Positions 1-9,654 of a DNA stretch of 64,000 bases are shown here, one piece after another (within the stretch, counting starts at the first letter, position 1; the number at the start of each line of letters is the position of its first letter). The stretch is from positions 1 to 64,000 of the forward strand of contig PMLC01000079.1 of NCBI GenBank assembly GCA_003158745.1. The letters are read 5' to 3'. The translations under genes were made by a program, and so were the position numbers. The notes under the pieces were generated by a model. That model was not told the DNA's origin. It did no database searches and was given only the letters and a program-made list of their open reading frames with translations. This DNA is from Acidobacteriota bacterium (GTDB lineage: Bacteria > Acidobacteriota > Thermoanaerobaculia > Thermoanaerobaculales > Thermoanaerobaculaceae).

Positions 1-178
1 AATGATGCCCCCCACGGCAGCGGCCACCGCAAGGAGCGCACAGACATTGCAAGCGGGCATTGATGACACCAGTTCCGAAGTTCTTTCTTGCGGCAGAATC
101 AGAGTATTGAGATCCGAATCTGCCTCGAACATGCTCTTTCCACGCCAAGGTGCTTTCTTGCACTAGTTCGATACATCG

Positions 179-1102
179 ATGACGACCGAAATTGCTAAGA
201 GCGAAAAGCGCGGCGGCCCTCGGGGTGAACCTGGGTGGCACGACGATGTGCCATTCCCAGAGCGCCGGTGCCTCCGCGCCGCTGATATTCGCGACGATGT
301 CCCCTACTTGCCCGACGTGATCGCTGGGGTGTGGCGGCGACTGGTGCCACGGCTGGGTTCTGCGTACAGGTTTGCCGTCGCAAACTGGGCGGCAACGGGG
401 GCCGTGGTGCTGCTCGCGATTGCCTACACGCAACTCCCGGCCCTGGCGCGGCGCAGTGAGGCTCGCAGGCGCACTGAGGACCTGCGCGCTAGTGTCGTGG
501 CCACGGTGGGCCAGGTTCTCGACGAGGTCGGTCATGGGGTAAGCGTAACGAGCGTTCGCGCGCAACCGCTGGCCCACGTCGGCGCAACGTATTCGGGGAG
601 CTGGCGGGTCATCACCGTCAACAGCGCGCTGAGCTGGCGGGACCAGGACTTGCTCCAGGCAATAGGCCACGAGTGCACCCATGCTCTCTTTGACCAGGCC
701 GGGCTCTCCCACTACTCACGCTCACTCTCGCACCAGATAGTGGAGGAGTCGGCGGCCGAGGTGCTCGGCGCGCACCTTGCGGGACGGGTGTGGTCGCGTC
801 AGGGACATGACGGCGAGGCGTTGACCCGCTCGCTCGTGGACAGCTTCGCGTCCAGTTGTTCGGGAGGTTTCATGGATCCGCGGCGACGCCTGGCAGATGA
901 GATCGTGCATTCAATGGGGCGTGATGTCAGCAACGAGGAGTTCCAGCTGATTTTGAGCCACTACGGCAACGACCGCATGGTCCGCGAAATGGACCGTTTG
1001 TGTCGCGAATCTGCAGATCCGTGGGAGGCGGCACACCGCATTGCAGCGGAGTTTCGCCTCGACAGTCTGACCGAAGCCGAGACGGGGGTTCCAAGCCGAT
1101 AA
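179..1102 (+). CDS. Membrane-anchored putative zinc metallopeptidase-like protein (HECTH motif), function unknown
   Basis: 307 aa ORF with one hydrophobic segment (FAVANWAATGAVVLLAIAYTQL), then QAIGHECTHALFDQ and a downstream EESAAEVLG, compatible with an HExxH...E gluzincin layout. Confidence 0.6.
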   Translation: MTTEIAKSEKRGGPRGEPGWHDDVPFPERRCLRAADIRDDVPYLPDVIAGVWRRLVPRLGSAYRFAVANWAATGAVVLLAIAYTQLPALARRSEARRRTEDLRASVVATVGQVLDEVGHGVSVTSVRAQPLAHVGATYSGSWRVITVNSALSWRDQDLLQAIGHECTHALFDQAGLSHYSRSLSHQIVEESAAEVLGAHLAGRVWSRQGHDGEALTRSLVDSFASSCSGGFMDPRRRLADEIVHSMGRDVSNEEFQLILSHYGNDRMVREMDRLCRESADPWEAAHRIAAEFRLDSLTEAETGVPSR

Positions 1103-1372
1103 GCGGGGCACCGATCGATGAACACGACGTGCAACAAGAGCTCACAATCCTTTGTCTCCCTTTCACCAGTCGAGACAAACCCCTTGGCCTTGGGTGAGGA
1201 CTGACGAACAAGAAGCCCCGTCCCGTTGACGAGCGCCAACTCCCCAATAGCCACCCCGCAAGTTGGCTGATCTTGCCTGAATTCCGGTGAGGTTGGCTGA
1301 GTCGGTGTCCTGGCTGTGTCCTCGCGGTCCCTCGGGTCGGTTCCGCGGACCAGCTAACATATTGAAACTAAA

Positions 1373-1450
1373 TGGTGCGCCCGGCGCGATTCGAACGCGC
1401 GACCTTCAGATCCGGAGTCTGACGCTCTATCCAAACTGAGCTACGGGCGC
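1373..1450 (-). tRNA. tRNA-Arg (anticodon CCG), CCA encoded
   Basis: Reverse complement gcgcccgTAGCTC...anticodon loop CTCCGGA...GTTCGAATC...cgggcgcA-CCA; cloverleaf folds by eye. Confidence 0.93.
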
Positions 1451-1456
1451 ACATGG

Positions 1457-1534
1457 TGGGGTGAGCGAGGGGATTTGAACCCCCGACCACCGGAGCCACA
1501 GTCCGGTGCTCTGACCAGCTGAGCTACGCTCACC
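1457..1534 (-). tRNA. tRNA-His (anticodon GTG), G-1 and CCA encoded
   Basis: Reverse complement G-gtgagcgTAGCTC...loop CTGTGGC...GGTTCAAATCC...cgctcac-C-CCA; G-1:C73 pair typical of tRNA-His. Confidence 0.94.
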
Positions 1535-1544
1535 GCAAGAAAGC

Positions 1545-1621
1545 TGGCCTGCCTGAGAGGATTCGAACCTCCGACCCGCGGATTAGAAGTCCGCTGCTCT
1601 ATCCAGCTGAGCTACAGGCAG
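1545..1621 (-). tRNA. tRNA-Arg (anticodon TCT), CCA encoded
   Basis: Reverse complement ctgcctgTAGCTC...loop CTTCTAA...GGTTCGAATCC...caggcag-G-CCA. Confidence 0.93.
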
Positions 1622-1641
1622 CAATTGCCCGGGACGGGTGA

Positions 1642-1718
<77 letters not shown>

Positions 1719-1899
1719 TCCCCTATTACGTGAAGCTCCACGCTCCCAAAGACCTATCCCCAGTTCCGGGGAATTCTCACGTTAGCAATCGGCGCCTGCT
1801 TCGTCAAGGCCGGAACGGCCTCCGGAGCGCGGTCGCGTCGTGCCAAACCAGGTTCCCCGCCCGCAGGCCGGACGAGAAGACGCAGAAGGCGGGCGGCCG

Positions 1900-2679
1900 C
1901 TACTTTTCGGCGACGAGCGATTTGAGGCCGGCTTTCTCAAGGCGATGCTCGAGTACGGTTCGCTGGGCCAGAAACGCGCGCTCAAGCCCGGCCTCGGCGA
2001 GGTCGAGCAGACTGTCGAGGTCTTTGCGCGAGAACGGCTCGCGCTCGGCCGTACCCTGGACTTCCACAATCCCTTTCCGAGCAGTCCCGATCAAGTTGAG
2101 GTCCACGCCGGCGCGGGAGTCCTCGTCATAGGCGAGGTCGAGCAGCGGCCGACCCGCGACGATCCCGACCGAAACCGCCGCCAGCTGATCACGCACCGGC
2201 CATGCCGGCAGTGCCTTCTGCTCCTTGAGGTGCAGCAGGGCGAGCACAACCGCGACAAAGGCACCGGTGATCGCGGTGGTCCGGGTACCGCCGTCGGCCT
2301 GCAAGACGTCGCAGTCCACCACCAGCGTACGCTCACCCAGCAACCCCATGTCGAGCGAGGCGCGCAGCGAGCGCCCAATCAGGCGCTGGATCTCGGCCGA
2401 GCGACCTGAGATCGAACCGCGAGTGGACTCACGCGGGCTGCGCTCCTCGGTGGCGCGCGGCAACATCGCGTACTCGGAGGTCAGCCACCCCTCACCGGTG
2501 TCGCGCAGAAAAGGCGGAACGCGGCCCTCCACCGTCACGTTGCACACCACGACGGTGTCACCAGCGCGGGCGAGCACGCTCCCTTCCGGGTACTTCACGA
2601 AGTCGAGCGTGAACTGAAGGGGACGGGGCTCGTCGTCGCGCCGCCCGTCACGGCGCTCGAGAGTCGAGGGATTGACCAC
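1900..2679 (-). CDS. rph: Ribonuclease PH
   Basis: RNase PH family sequence throughout (SVLARAGDTVVVCNVTVE, RSLRASLDMGLLGERTLVVDCDVLQADGGTRTTAITG); GTG start. Confidence 0.95.
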   Translation of the reverse strand: MVNPSTLERRDGRRDDEPRPLQFTLDFVKYPEGSVLARAGDTVVVCNVTVEGRVPPFLRDTGEGWLTSEYAMLPRATEERSPRESTRGSISGRSAEIQRLIGRSLRASLDMGLLGERTLVVDCDVLQADGGTRTTAITGAFVAVVLALLHLKEQKALPAWPVRDQLAAVSVGIVAGRPLLDLAYDEDSRAGVDLNLIGTARKGIVEVQGTAEREPFSRKDLDSLLDLAEAGLERAFLAQRTVLEHRLEKAGLKSLVAEK

Positions 2680-2780
2680 GGTACCTCCAATACGGGCCAG
2701 ACTAGCCGCCGGCCCATCTTTCTACAACACCTGACTGCGAAGGGGCGTGGTTTGGAGTCGCTCGGTCGACCGGGGCGTAC

Positions 2781-3332
2781 TCACGGCGCCACCATCTCGA
2801 CGCTGGGCGCCAGCGGCCGCGACAGGTCGAGGTGGCCTAGCGTGGTGACCTCGTGCCCCCCAAAGAGAAGCTGGACGCGGCGCACACCGGGGCTGTTCGC
2901 CACCACGCTGTTGACGGCCGCGAACGCGAGCGTCATCTCGATCTCGCTCCCGCTCGCGATGTCGGGCGGCGGCGCCGAAAAGTCGACGAACGCGTCCCCT
3001 TCGCGGTCGAGGAACACCGCCTGTACGGTCGCCGTCCAGGGAAACGCCGGTGCGAAGCCTTCGCGGGAACCCGCGAGCAGCTCCTCGAGCACCAGACGGA
3101 TTCGCGGCAAGGCCGCTGCGGGGAGCTCGGGCACTTCGCGCGCCTCGCGGTGCAACAACGCATCGTCACCGGGGAAGAAGAGAACGAGTTTTCCCGGGAC
3201 CGGCGTTGGGGACGCGGGCTCGGCCCCGGCAGGCGGCGGGGCCGGCGCCCGGTGGTGCAGACTCAGCAGCACCAAGGCCGCCAGCACGGCGACGACAGCT
3301 ACTGTCGCGACGATCGGGCGCAGCGCCCTCAT
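2781..3332 (-). CDS. GerMN-domain (sporulation/germination-type) exported protein
   Basis: 183 aa from ATG at 3332: N-terminal TM, then a GerMN-like region (ATVQAVFLDREGDAFVDFS...EIEMTLAFAAVNSVVANSPGVRRVQLLFGG); ATGA overlap with the upstream amidase. Confidence 0.78.
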   Translation of the reverse strand: MRALRPIVATVAVVAVLAALVLLSLHHRAPAPPPAGAEPASPTPVPGKLVLFFPGDDALLHREAREVPELPAAALPRIRLVLEELLAGSREGFAPAFPWTATVQAVFLDREGDAFVDFSAPPPDIASGSEIEMTLAFAAVNSVVANSPGVRRVQLLFGGHEVTTLGHLDLSRPLAPSVEMVAP

Positions 3333-4726
3333 GGCGTAGGCGGGACCGCCTGCGTCGGGGCGGCCTCGGGCGCCGGCGCGCGCAGGAAATCGATGATCGC
3401 CTCTGCGAGCGCCGTCGCAATCTGGTCCTGCACGTCGTGAGCCGCGAGCCTCGCGGCCTCCTCGGCGTTGGAGAGGAATCCCACCTCCACGAGCGCGGAA
3501 GGCATGGTTGCGCCGGTCAGCACGACGAAAGGCGCCTGGCGGATCCCCCGGTCCTTGATGCCCTGGAGCGCATTGAGCTTCTCCTGGACGGTCCGGGCGA
3601 GCCGGGCCGAGTTGTTGAGGTTGGCGACGTGAGCCAGGTCCCACAGGATCAGCTGAACGGTGTCCGGCGGGGCACTGGCGTTTTCGCGCGCGGCAGCCTG
3701 CGCCGCCTGCGGGTCGCTCGCGTCGGCTCTCATGTAGTACGTCTCGGCGCCGTGCGCGCCCCGCGCCAACGATGCGTTCGCATGGATGGAGACGAACACT
3801 GCCGCCTGAAGACGATTCGCGAGGGCGGTCCTGTCGGTAAGCGACACGGCCTCGTCCCCGTCACGGGTGAGCCTCGCCGTCACGCCCGCGGCCTGTAGGT
3901 GCGCCGCCGTGGCGCGGCCAACCGCCATGGTGATGTCCTTCTCGAGCTCGCTCCCGGGTCCTTTGGCGCCCTGGTCCTCACCGCCGTGTCCCGGATCGAG
4001 AACCACGAGGGGGCCGGTCCGCGGTACGGCGACCGGCGCGACGGGGGTGGCCGTACCGAGTCGCACAACGAAGCGAGGCGGATCATCGAGAGGGTAGGTG
4101 CCGGTGACTTCGATTCCCGAGGCAAGCCGAAGGGTCAGCGTCGTGTTTCGTAGCTCCGCACCGAGGAGCTCGCTCTCCGGCATCACCGGCCGGAGGAGGG
4201 TCACAGGCGTCGCGAACTGCAGGGCCACGGAACCCTGGGATGCCACGACCCGAGGCCGTTGCTTCGTCCCGCGCATCACCAGCGTCGTCCCGGTGGGCGC
4301 ACGCACGACCGACACCTCAATCTGCTCGCCGGCGCCAGCTCGGATTAACTCAGGCGCCCCTGCGCCACCCTTCATCGTCCACCCGAGCGGAGCCAACAGC
4401 GCGATAACCGTAGGTTGCGCCGCGACGATGTGCCCATCAACGAGGCGGAGGGGTCCGGGCAGCGGCGTGAGCCGACCGTCGACGACCGCGAGGGCGCCAC
4501 CGGGTGTGAACTGGATCTGGTGCTCTGGCGTGACCGCGCCGTAGCTGCCGGCCGCAGGTGCGAACTGGACGTCCGCGCCCGCGAATCGCAGCAGCGCCAC
4601 GACGTCGAGGAGGTCACCGCGAGCGAAGACCTCCTTAGGTCCTGCAGGCGTGGTCACCGTGATCGCCGCCGCGAGGAGCGGAAGCGTGAGTCCGACAAGA
4701 CAGGCGAAGGCGATTCTCTTGCGCAT
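3329..4726 (-). CDS. N-acetylmuramoyl-L-alanine amidase (Amidase_3)
   Basis: VVLDPGHGGEDQGAKG, SIHANAS and ALVEVGFLSNAEE motifs; signal peptide from MRKRIAFACLVGLTLPLLAAA. Confidence 0.93.
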   Translation of the reverse strand: MRKRIAFACLVGLTLPLLAAAITVTTPAGPKEVFARGDLLDVVALLRFAGADVQFAPAAGSYGAVTPEHQIQFTPGGALAVVDGRLTPLPGPLRLVDGHIVAAQPTVIALLAPLGWTMKGGAGAPELIRAGAGEQIEVSVVRAPTGTTLVMRGTKQRPRVVASQGSVALQFATPVTLLRPVMPESELLGAELRNTTLTLRLASGIEVTGTYPLDDPPRFVVRLGTATPVAPVAVPRTGPLVVLDPGHGGEDQGAKGPGSELEKDITMAVGRATAAHLQAAGVTARLTRDGDEAVSLTDRTALANRLQAAVFVSIHANASLARGAHGAETYYMRADASDPQAAQAAARENASAPPDTVQLILWDLAHVANLNNSARLARTVQEKLNALQGIKDRGIRQAPFVVLTGATMPSALVEVGFLSNAEEAARLAAHDVQDQIATALAEAIIDFLRAPAPEAAPTQAVPPTP

Positions 4727-4815
4727 GGCACCGTGGCGGAACGTCGACCCGCGGCGTTCCTCAAGTTTGGCAGAGTACACGCTGGCGGCGGCGAGAGGCA
4801 AGGCCCGCCGCACTC

Positions 4816-5472
4816 TCAACACGCTGCGGCCTCGCTCATGAGGCGGACCCGCAGCGCCGCAGCTGTCTCGGCGGTCGTGGCCGGAAAGCCGGCCGCGCGC
4901 AGCGAGGTGACGAAGTCACGATGCGATCGGCCGCGACGGTAGTCGGGCTCGCGGCTCGGGTGACGCAGGTAGCGCTCCAGCAGGTCGATGTCGGAGTCCA
5001 CAAGCACGGCGATCTGGAACAGGAGACGCCCCCTCCAGAGCCGTAGGGAGCTCCCGGCGATCTTGCGGTCAGAAAGGCAGAGATCCGAAACCCCTCGCAT
5101 CGAAATCCCGTGCACGCCGCACTTCGAGAGCCCTTCGGCCACGGCCCCGCAGAGCCGCCGGAAATGCGGTTCGGGGAACCGCTCCGTGGCACCCGTCGGA
5201 AGAACGATCGAGGCCGTCACCGTCCCGGGCGCCACGATGACAGCTCCCCCGCCCGAGGGTCGCACCACGACCGGAACGCGATCGTCCGTGCACCGGTCCA
5301 GGAAGACCTCGCGCCCCGGGTCGCGCGAGCGGCTCAGCACTACGACGATCTCCCTGGCTTCGTCCACGCGGACGACCGGAGGGGCAGCTTCGAGAAGGTC
5401 GACTCCGGCCAGAGCCAGGGCATGCGCCGAGGGCCGGACGGTGAGAAACGGATCGGGCATCACGCCGGGCAA
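4816..5472 (-). CDS. Lipoate-protein ligase / BPL-LPL family protein
   Basis: RPSGGGAVIVAPGTVTASIVLP and SDRKIAGSSLR (catalytic-Lys region). Confidence 0.8.
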   Translation of the reverse strand: MPGVMPDPFLTVRPSAHALALAGVDLLEAAPPVVRVDEAREIVVVLSRSRDPGREVFLDRCTDDRVPVVVRPSGGGAVIVAPGTVTASIVLPTGATERFPEPHFRRLCGAVAEGLSKCGVHGISMRGVSDLCLSDRKIAGSSLRLWRGRLLFQIAVLVDSDIDLLERYLRHPSREPDYRRGRSHRDFVTSLRAAGFPATTAETAAALRVRLMSEAAAC

Positions 5473-5545
5473 TTGTAGCGGCGCCAGCCGCTGGGTCCCA
5501 ATGCCGCCACCCGGACACTTGCGCCTGATTTGGACCTATACTTCA

Positions 5546-6313
5546 ATGATGGAATGGCACGTCCTAGGGAGCTTCGGTGGGTCCAGCCCCACCTGCAGGA
5601 TGACGTCGTTTCTCATCAACGGCGAGCTTGCCCTGGACGCTGGCTCAATCACGCAGGCTCTGGACGTGGACGCGCAACGGCGCATCCGGCGAATTGTGGT
5701 CACGCACTCGCATCTCGACCATACTGCCTCGATCCCTTTCCTCGTCGAGAACACCTTCGGTGAACAACGAGAGGCGCTCGAGATCTTCGTCACCCCGCAA
5801 GTGATGCAGACGGTCAAGCTCCATCTCTTCAACAACGACACCTGGCCCGATTTCACGCGCATCCCGAACGACCTCCTCCCGGCGCTGCGTCTGATCCAGG
5901 TGGAGCCCAGGGCAACATTCGCCGTCAACGGGCTTCGGCTCACGCCCATACCGGTGCGGCACACGGTTCCTACTCACGGGTACCTCGTCGAGGACGAAGA
6001 AGGAGCCGTTCTCTTCACATCGGACACGGGGCCCACTCACGAGGTCTGGGACGTCGCCAACCGTACGGCCGCCCTCCGCGCGGTGATCGTCGAGGTGTCG
6101 TTTCCGAACCGCATGCAGAACGTCGCGGATGTCTCGCTCCACCTGACCCCAACGACGCTCGCCCTGGAGCTGGCCAAGCTCAAGCGAGACGTGCCCGTGT
6201 ACCTGTACCACCTCAAACCGGCCTACGTGGAGGAGTTGCGGCAGGAGCTGGCGGTGGCTCGCTTCCCGCATCCGGTCGAGGAGTTGCGGCAAGGCGACGT
6301 GTACCGCTTCTGA
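5546..6313 (+). CDS. MBL-fold class II 3',5'-cyclic-nucleotide phosphodiesterase-like protein
   Basis: VVTHSHLDHTASIPFLVEN metal motif and C-terminal YLYHLKP; class II PDE-like layout. Confidence 0.75.
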   Translation: MMEWHVLGSFGGSSPTCRMTSFLINGELALDAGSITQALDVDAQRRIRRIVVTHSHLDHTASIPFLVENTFGEQREALEIFVTPQVMQTVKLHLFNNDTWPDFTRIPNDLLPALRLIQVEPRATFAVNGLRLTPIPVRHTVPTHGYLVEDEEGAVLFTSDTGPTHEVWDVANRTAALRAVIVEVSFPNRMQNVADVSLHLTPTTLALELAKLKRDVPVYLYHLKPAYVEELRQELAVARFPHPVEELRQGDVYRF

Positions 6314-6436
6314 CATCCTCCGCACGGTACGATCGCGGTCGCTGCGCCTTACCGTCAGCAAGACCCGCAATCTTCATGTGCCGAGGCGCACCCCGGACCA
6401 TGAAAGTGACGGATCCGAACGCAGCCCACCACCGGC

Positions 6437-6555
6437 TGTCAACCTGAGCGAGCGCAGCGAGCGAAGGATCTCCTGGGAGCGCACGGACCCGGTCACTCGC
6501 GGGTTCGGGGAGATCCTTCGTCGGCCCGCCTGCGGCGCTCCTCCTCAGGATGACA
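6437..6555. repeat. Imperfect inverted-repeat intergenic element (TGTCAACCTGAG...GAAGGATCTCC / GGAGATCCTTCG...CTCAGGATGACA)
   Basis: The reverse complement of the right arm aligns with the left arm over about 45 nt with gaps; lies between the PDE gene and pdxT. Confidence 0.7.
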
Positions 6556-6602
6556 AGGGTCATCGAGGGGACTTTCTAGGAAATGACCGGGCAATGATGC
6601 CC

Positions 6603-7202
6603 TCACCCGAGCGCGGAGAGGATACGCACGAACAGATCCACGACCGGGGAGCCGTCCGTTAGCTCAGGGTGGAAGGTGGCCGCGAGCACCTTCTCCTGCT
6701 GGAGCAGGACCGGGTCGCCGCCCCGCTTCGCCAGGACTCGGACGCCTTCCCCGACCTCCGTCACCCTCGGCGCTCGGATGAACACTCCCTCCAGGGTCGC
6801 CGAGCCGAGGCCAGCGGGGTCTGCGACCTCGAGATCGACCACCGCAGAGTCGATTTGACGTCCGTACCCGTTGCGCTCGACGAGGATGTCGAGCACAGCC
6901 AACGAGCGCTGGGCTGGGTGCCGGACCTCGCGCGCGAGCAGGATCACGCCGGCGCAGGTGGCCAAGACCGGCAGGCCGGCCCGGACGAGATCGACGAGGC
7001 GCGAGTCGAGGCCGGTACCCTCCATGAGCTTGAGTATGGTGGTGGACTCGCCGCCGGGGAGCACCAATCCCGCGACCCCATCGAGATCCGACGGCACACG
7101 AACCTCGACCGACTCGACGCCGCGCTCGGCTAGAGCCTTCCGGTGCGCGTCGAAGTCGCCCTGCAGCGCGAGCAGGCCTACAACAGGACTCCTCTCCACC
7201 AC
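6603..7202 (-). CDS. pdxT: Pyridoxal 5'-phosphate synthase glutaminase subunit
   Basis: GLLALQGDFDAHRKAL, LVLPGGESTTILKLMEG, ATCAGVILLA, FHPEL. Confidence 0.95.
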   Translation of the reverse strand: MVERSPVVGLLALQGDFDAHRKALAERGVESVEVRVPSDLDGVAGLVLPGGESTTILKLMEGTGLDSRLVDLVRAGLPVLATCAGVILLAREVRHPAQRSLAVLDILVERNGYGRQIDSAVVDLEVADPAGLGSATLEGVFIRAPRVTEVGEGVRVLAKRGGDPVLLQQEKVLAATFHPELTDGSPVVDLFVRILSALG

Positions 7203-8090
7203 TCACCAACCCCGGCGCGAGAGCATCTCCTCCGGGGTGAGCTTGGCCATGTCCAGCCCGCGCATCGCACCCTCGAGGCCGCGCGACGCTTCCAGCAGTG
7301 CCACAGGGTCTTGCCAGTGAGTGACCGCGTGCACGATCGCCTTGGCGCGCCGCGACGGGTCCTCCGACTTGAAGATCCCGGAGCCGACGAAGACGGACTC
7401 CGCGCCCAGCATCATGCAGAGCGCCGCGTCTGCGGGCGTCGCAACGCCGCCGGCTGCAAAGTTCGGTACCGGCAGTTTGCCCTCGCGCGCGACGTACTCC
7501 ACCAACTCGAGCGGCGCCTGCAGCTCCTTGGCCGCGGGGACGAGCTCGGCTGGGTCGAGGGTGCCCAGGCGCCGTATCTCGCCACGGACCGCACGCAGGT
7601 GACGCACCGCTTCGACGATGTTGCCGGAGCCCGCTTCGCCCTTTGTGCGCATCATGGCGGCACCTTCGCCGATGCGGCGGAGCGCTTCGCCGAGGTTTCG
7701 GCAGCCACATACGAACGGGACCTTGAAGTCGAGCTTCCAGACGTGGTTCTCCTCGTCGGCCGGCGTCAGCACCTCAGACTCGTCGATGAAGTCGACCCCC
7801 AGGGCCTGGAGCACCAGCGCCTCGGCCGGGTGGCCGATCCGGCACTTGGCCATCACCGGGATCGAGACCGTCTGCATGATCTCCGCGATCTTGTCAATCG
7901 CGGCCATGCGCGCGACGCCGCCTTCGGCGCGAATGTCGGCAGGGACGCGCTCGAGCGCCATCACGGCGGCTGCACCGGCATCCTCAGCGACCTTCGCCTG
8001 AGAGGCATTGGTGACATCCATGATCACCCCGCCCTTGAGCATTTCGGCGAGGCCGACTTTGACGCGAAACTCGGGTGACTTGAAGTCCAT
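7203..8090 (-). CDS. pdxS: Pyridoxal 5'-phosphate synthase lyase subunit
   Basis: [35 protein letters not shown]...[35 protein letters not shown]. Confidence 0.97.
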   Translation of the reverse strand: MDFKSPEFRVKVGLAEMLKGGVIMDVTNASQAKVAEDAGAAAVMALERVPADIRAEGGVARMAAIDKIAEIMQTVSIPVMAKCRIGHPAEALVLQALGVDFIDESEVLTPADEENHVWKLDFKVPFVCGCRNLGEALRRIGEGAAMMRTKGEAGSGNIVEAVRHLRAVRGEIRRLGTLDPAELVPAAKELQAPLELVEYVAREGKLPVPNFAAGGVATPADAALCMMLGAESVFVGSGIFKSEDPSRRAKAIVHAVTHWQDPVALLEASRGLEGAMRGLDMAKLTPEEMLSRRGW

Positions 8091-8152
8091 CTCATTCCTC
8101 CTTTTTCAGCCCAATCCGTACGTACCCGGCCGCTGATCCTGGGCCTCGAGCC

Positions 8153-9544
8153 TCACACCAGCGGCAAGGCGACGCGCTCGGGCGCCAGTGCCGCCAGAAA
8201 CCCCATCACCGCCGTACGCAGCGCTTCTCCGCCGACAGCGGCGTAGGCGACGCGCACGATGTCATCCCGCCCGCTCACCGACATCGCCGGTCCCGGGAGG
8301 ACCCACACGCCCCGTTCCGCGGCACGGGCAGCGACCGCCCGAGAGCTCCACCCATGCGGCAGCGTGAGGAGAAGCGAGAAGCCACCTCTCGGCGTTATCC
8401 ACTCGACACCCGGCGGCGCCTCGGAGAGCGCCTCCGTCACGATCGCGAGCCTGGTGCGCGCTGCACTGCGGAGCCGTTGCAGCTGGTCCTCGAACACACC
8501 CCGACGGCACAACGCCCAGGCGGCGGCCTCCAGGAAAGGGCTCCCACCGAGATCTGCAGCGCGCTTGACGGCAGCGATGCCCTCCAGCATATCGGCGGGC
8601 CCCACGACCCAACCAACCCGCAAACCCGGAAAGAGAGCCTTAGAGAACGAACCCACCGCGATCACCCCGCCGTCGAGCGCCGCCAGCGGGGGCGGGACTG
8701 TTCCCTCGCTCACGAGTGCAGGATCGAAGAACTCCTCGATCACCTGCGTCCCGCGGCTCCTTAGCAAGTCGAGCAGAGCGACGCGCTGCTCCAAATCCAT
8801 CACCGCGCCCGAGGGGTTGTGGAGCGTCGGTGTGAGAATCGCGAGGTGCGGGGACACCTTTCGGACGAGCGACTCGGCCTCGGCCGTTTCGATCCCGCCG
8901 CGGCGCACCGGGAGACCGACGATTTGGATTTGGTGGAGAGCCAGCAACGGCGGGAGACCGGGGTAGGTGGGATCCTCCACCAACACCGTGTCGCCCGGGC
9001 GAACCAGCGCCCGAAGGAGAAGGTCGAGCGCGTGCTGCACACCGCCCGTGAGAAGCACGGTGTCGGCGGCGACGGGGATTCCGAGACCGGCAAGCCGCGA
9101 CGCGAGCCACGAACGGAGCGGCTTGTACCCCCACGCATCGCCGTACTGGGTGACGCCCTCGCCTTCACCCTCTCCGAGGCCAAGCCAGCGGAACACCTCA
9201 CCGGACGGCAGGAGCTCTCGGTCGGGTGCGTATCGCGCGAGGTCGACCGCGCCCGGGAACGGTTCGCCCGGCTCGAGCGCGCTGGATGACGCCGGTGCAA
9301 CCCGTCGGCCCTGCTGGCGCCCGGGTCTCAGCACCAGCAGGCCGCGACGCGCCAGCTCTCGGTATGCAGCCGTCACGGTTGCCCGGTTAAGTCCGAGCTC
9401 TGCAGCGAGTGCACGCGCCGACGGGAACTCCGCGCCGACCTCCTCGGTCAGGACCGGCGCCAGCGCATCCGCCAGCCGCCGGTACAACGGCAACGAGGCT
9501 TCGGCAGCGACGGCGTGACGGGCGCGAGAGAGGAGAGCCTGCAC
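8153..9544 (-). CDS. MocR-family (GntR HTH + aminotransferase) regulator, probable PdxR-like
   Basis: N-terminal winged HTH (FPSARALAAELGLNRATVTAAYRELARRGLL), then fold-type I aminotransferase with the PLP-Lys motif GSFSKALFPGLRVGW; codirectional upstream of pdxST. Confidence 0.85.
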   Translation of the reverse strand: MQALLSRARHAVAAEASLPLYRRLADALAPVLTEEVGAEFPSARALAAELGLNRATVTAAYRELARRGLLVLRPGRQQGRRVAPASSSALEPGEPFPGAVDLARYAPDRELLPSGEVFRWLGLGEGEGEGVTQYGDAWGYKPLRSWLASRLAGLGIPVAADTVLLTGGVQHALDLLLRALVRPGDTVLVEDPTYPGLPPLLALHQIQIVGLPVRRGGIETAEAESLVRKVSPHLAILTPTLHNPSGAVMDLEQRVALLDLLRSRGTQVIEEFFDPALVSEGTVPPPLAALDGGVIAVGSFSKALFPGLRVGWVVGPADMLEGIAAVKRAADLGGSPFLEAAAWALCRRGVFEDQLQRLRSAARTRLAIVTEALSEAPPGVEWITPRGGFSLLLTLPHGWSSRAVAARAAERGVWVLPGPAMSVSGRDDIVRVAYAAVGGEALRTAVMGFLAALAPERVALPLV

Positions 9545-9654
9545 GCACTTAAGCTAGGTCGGTCTATGCCATTTGTCAAAATGGCTGAGCCATTACAACA
9601 CACCGTTCTTGAGATTGACCTCTGGGAACACCCATGAAGGGCTTCGAGGAGATT

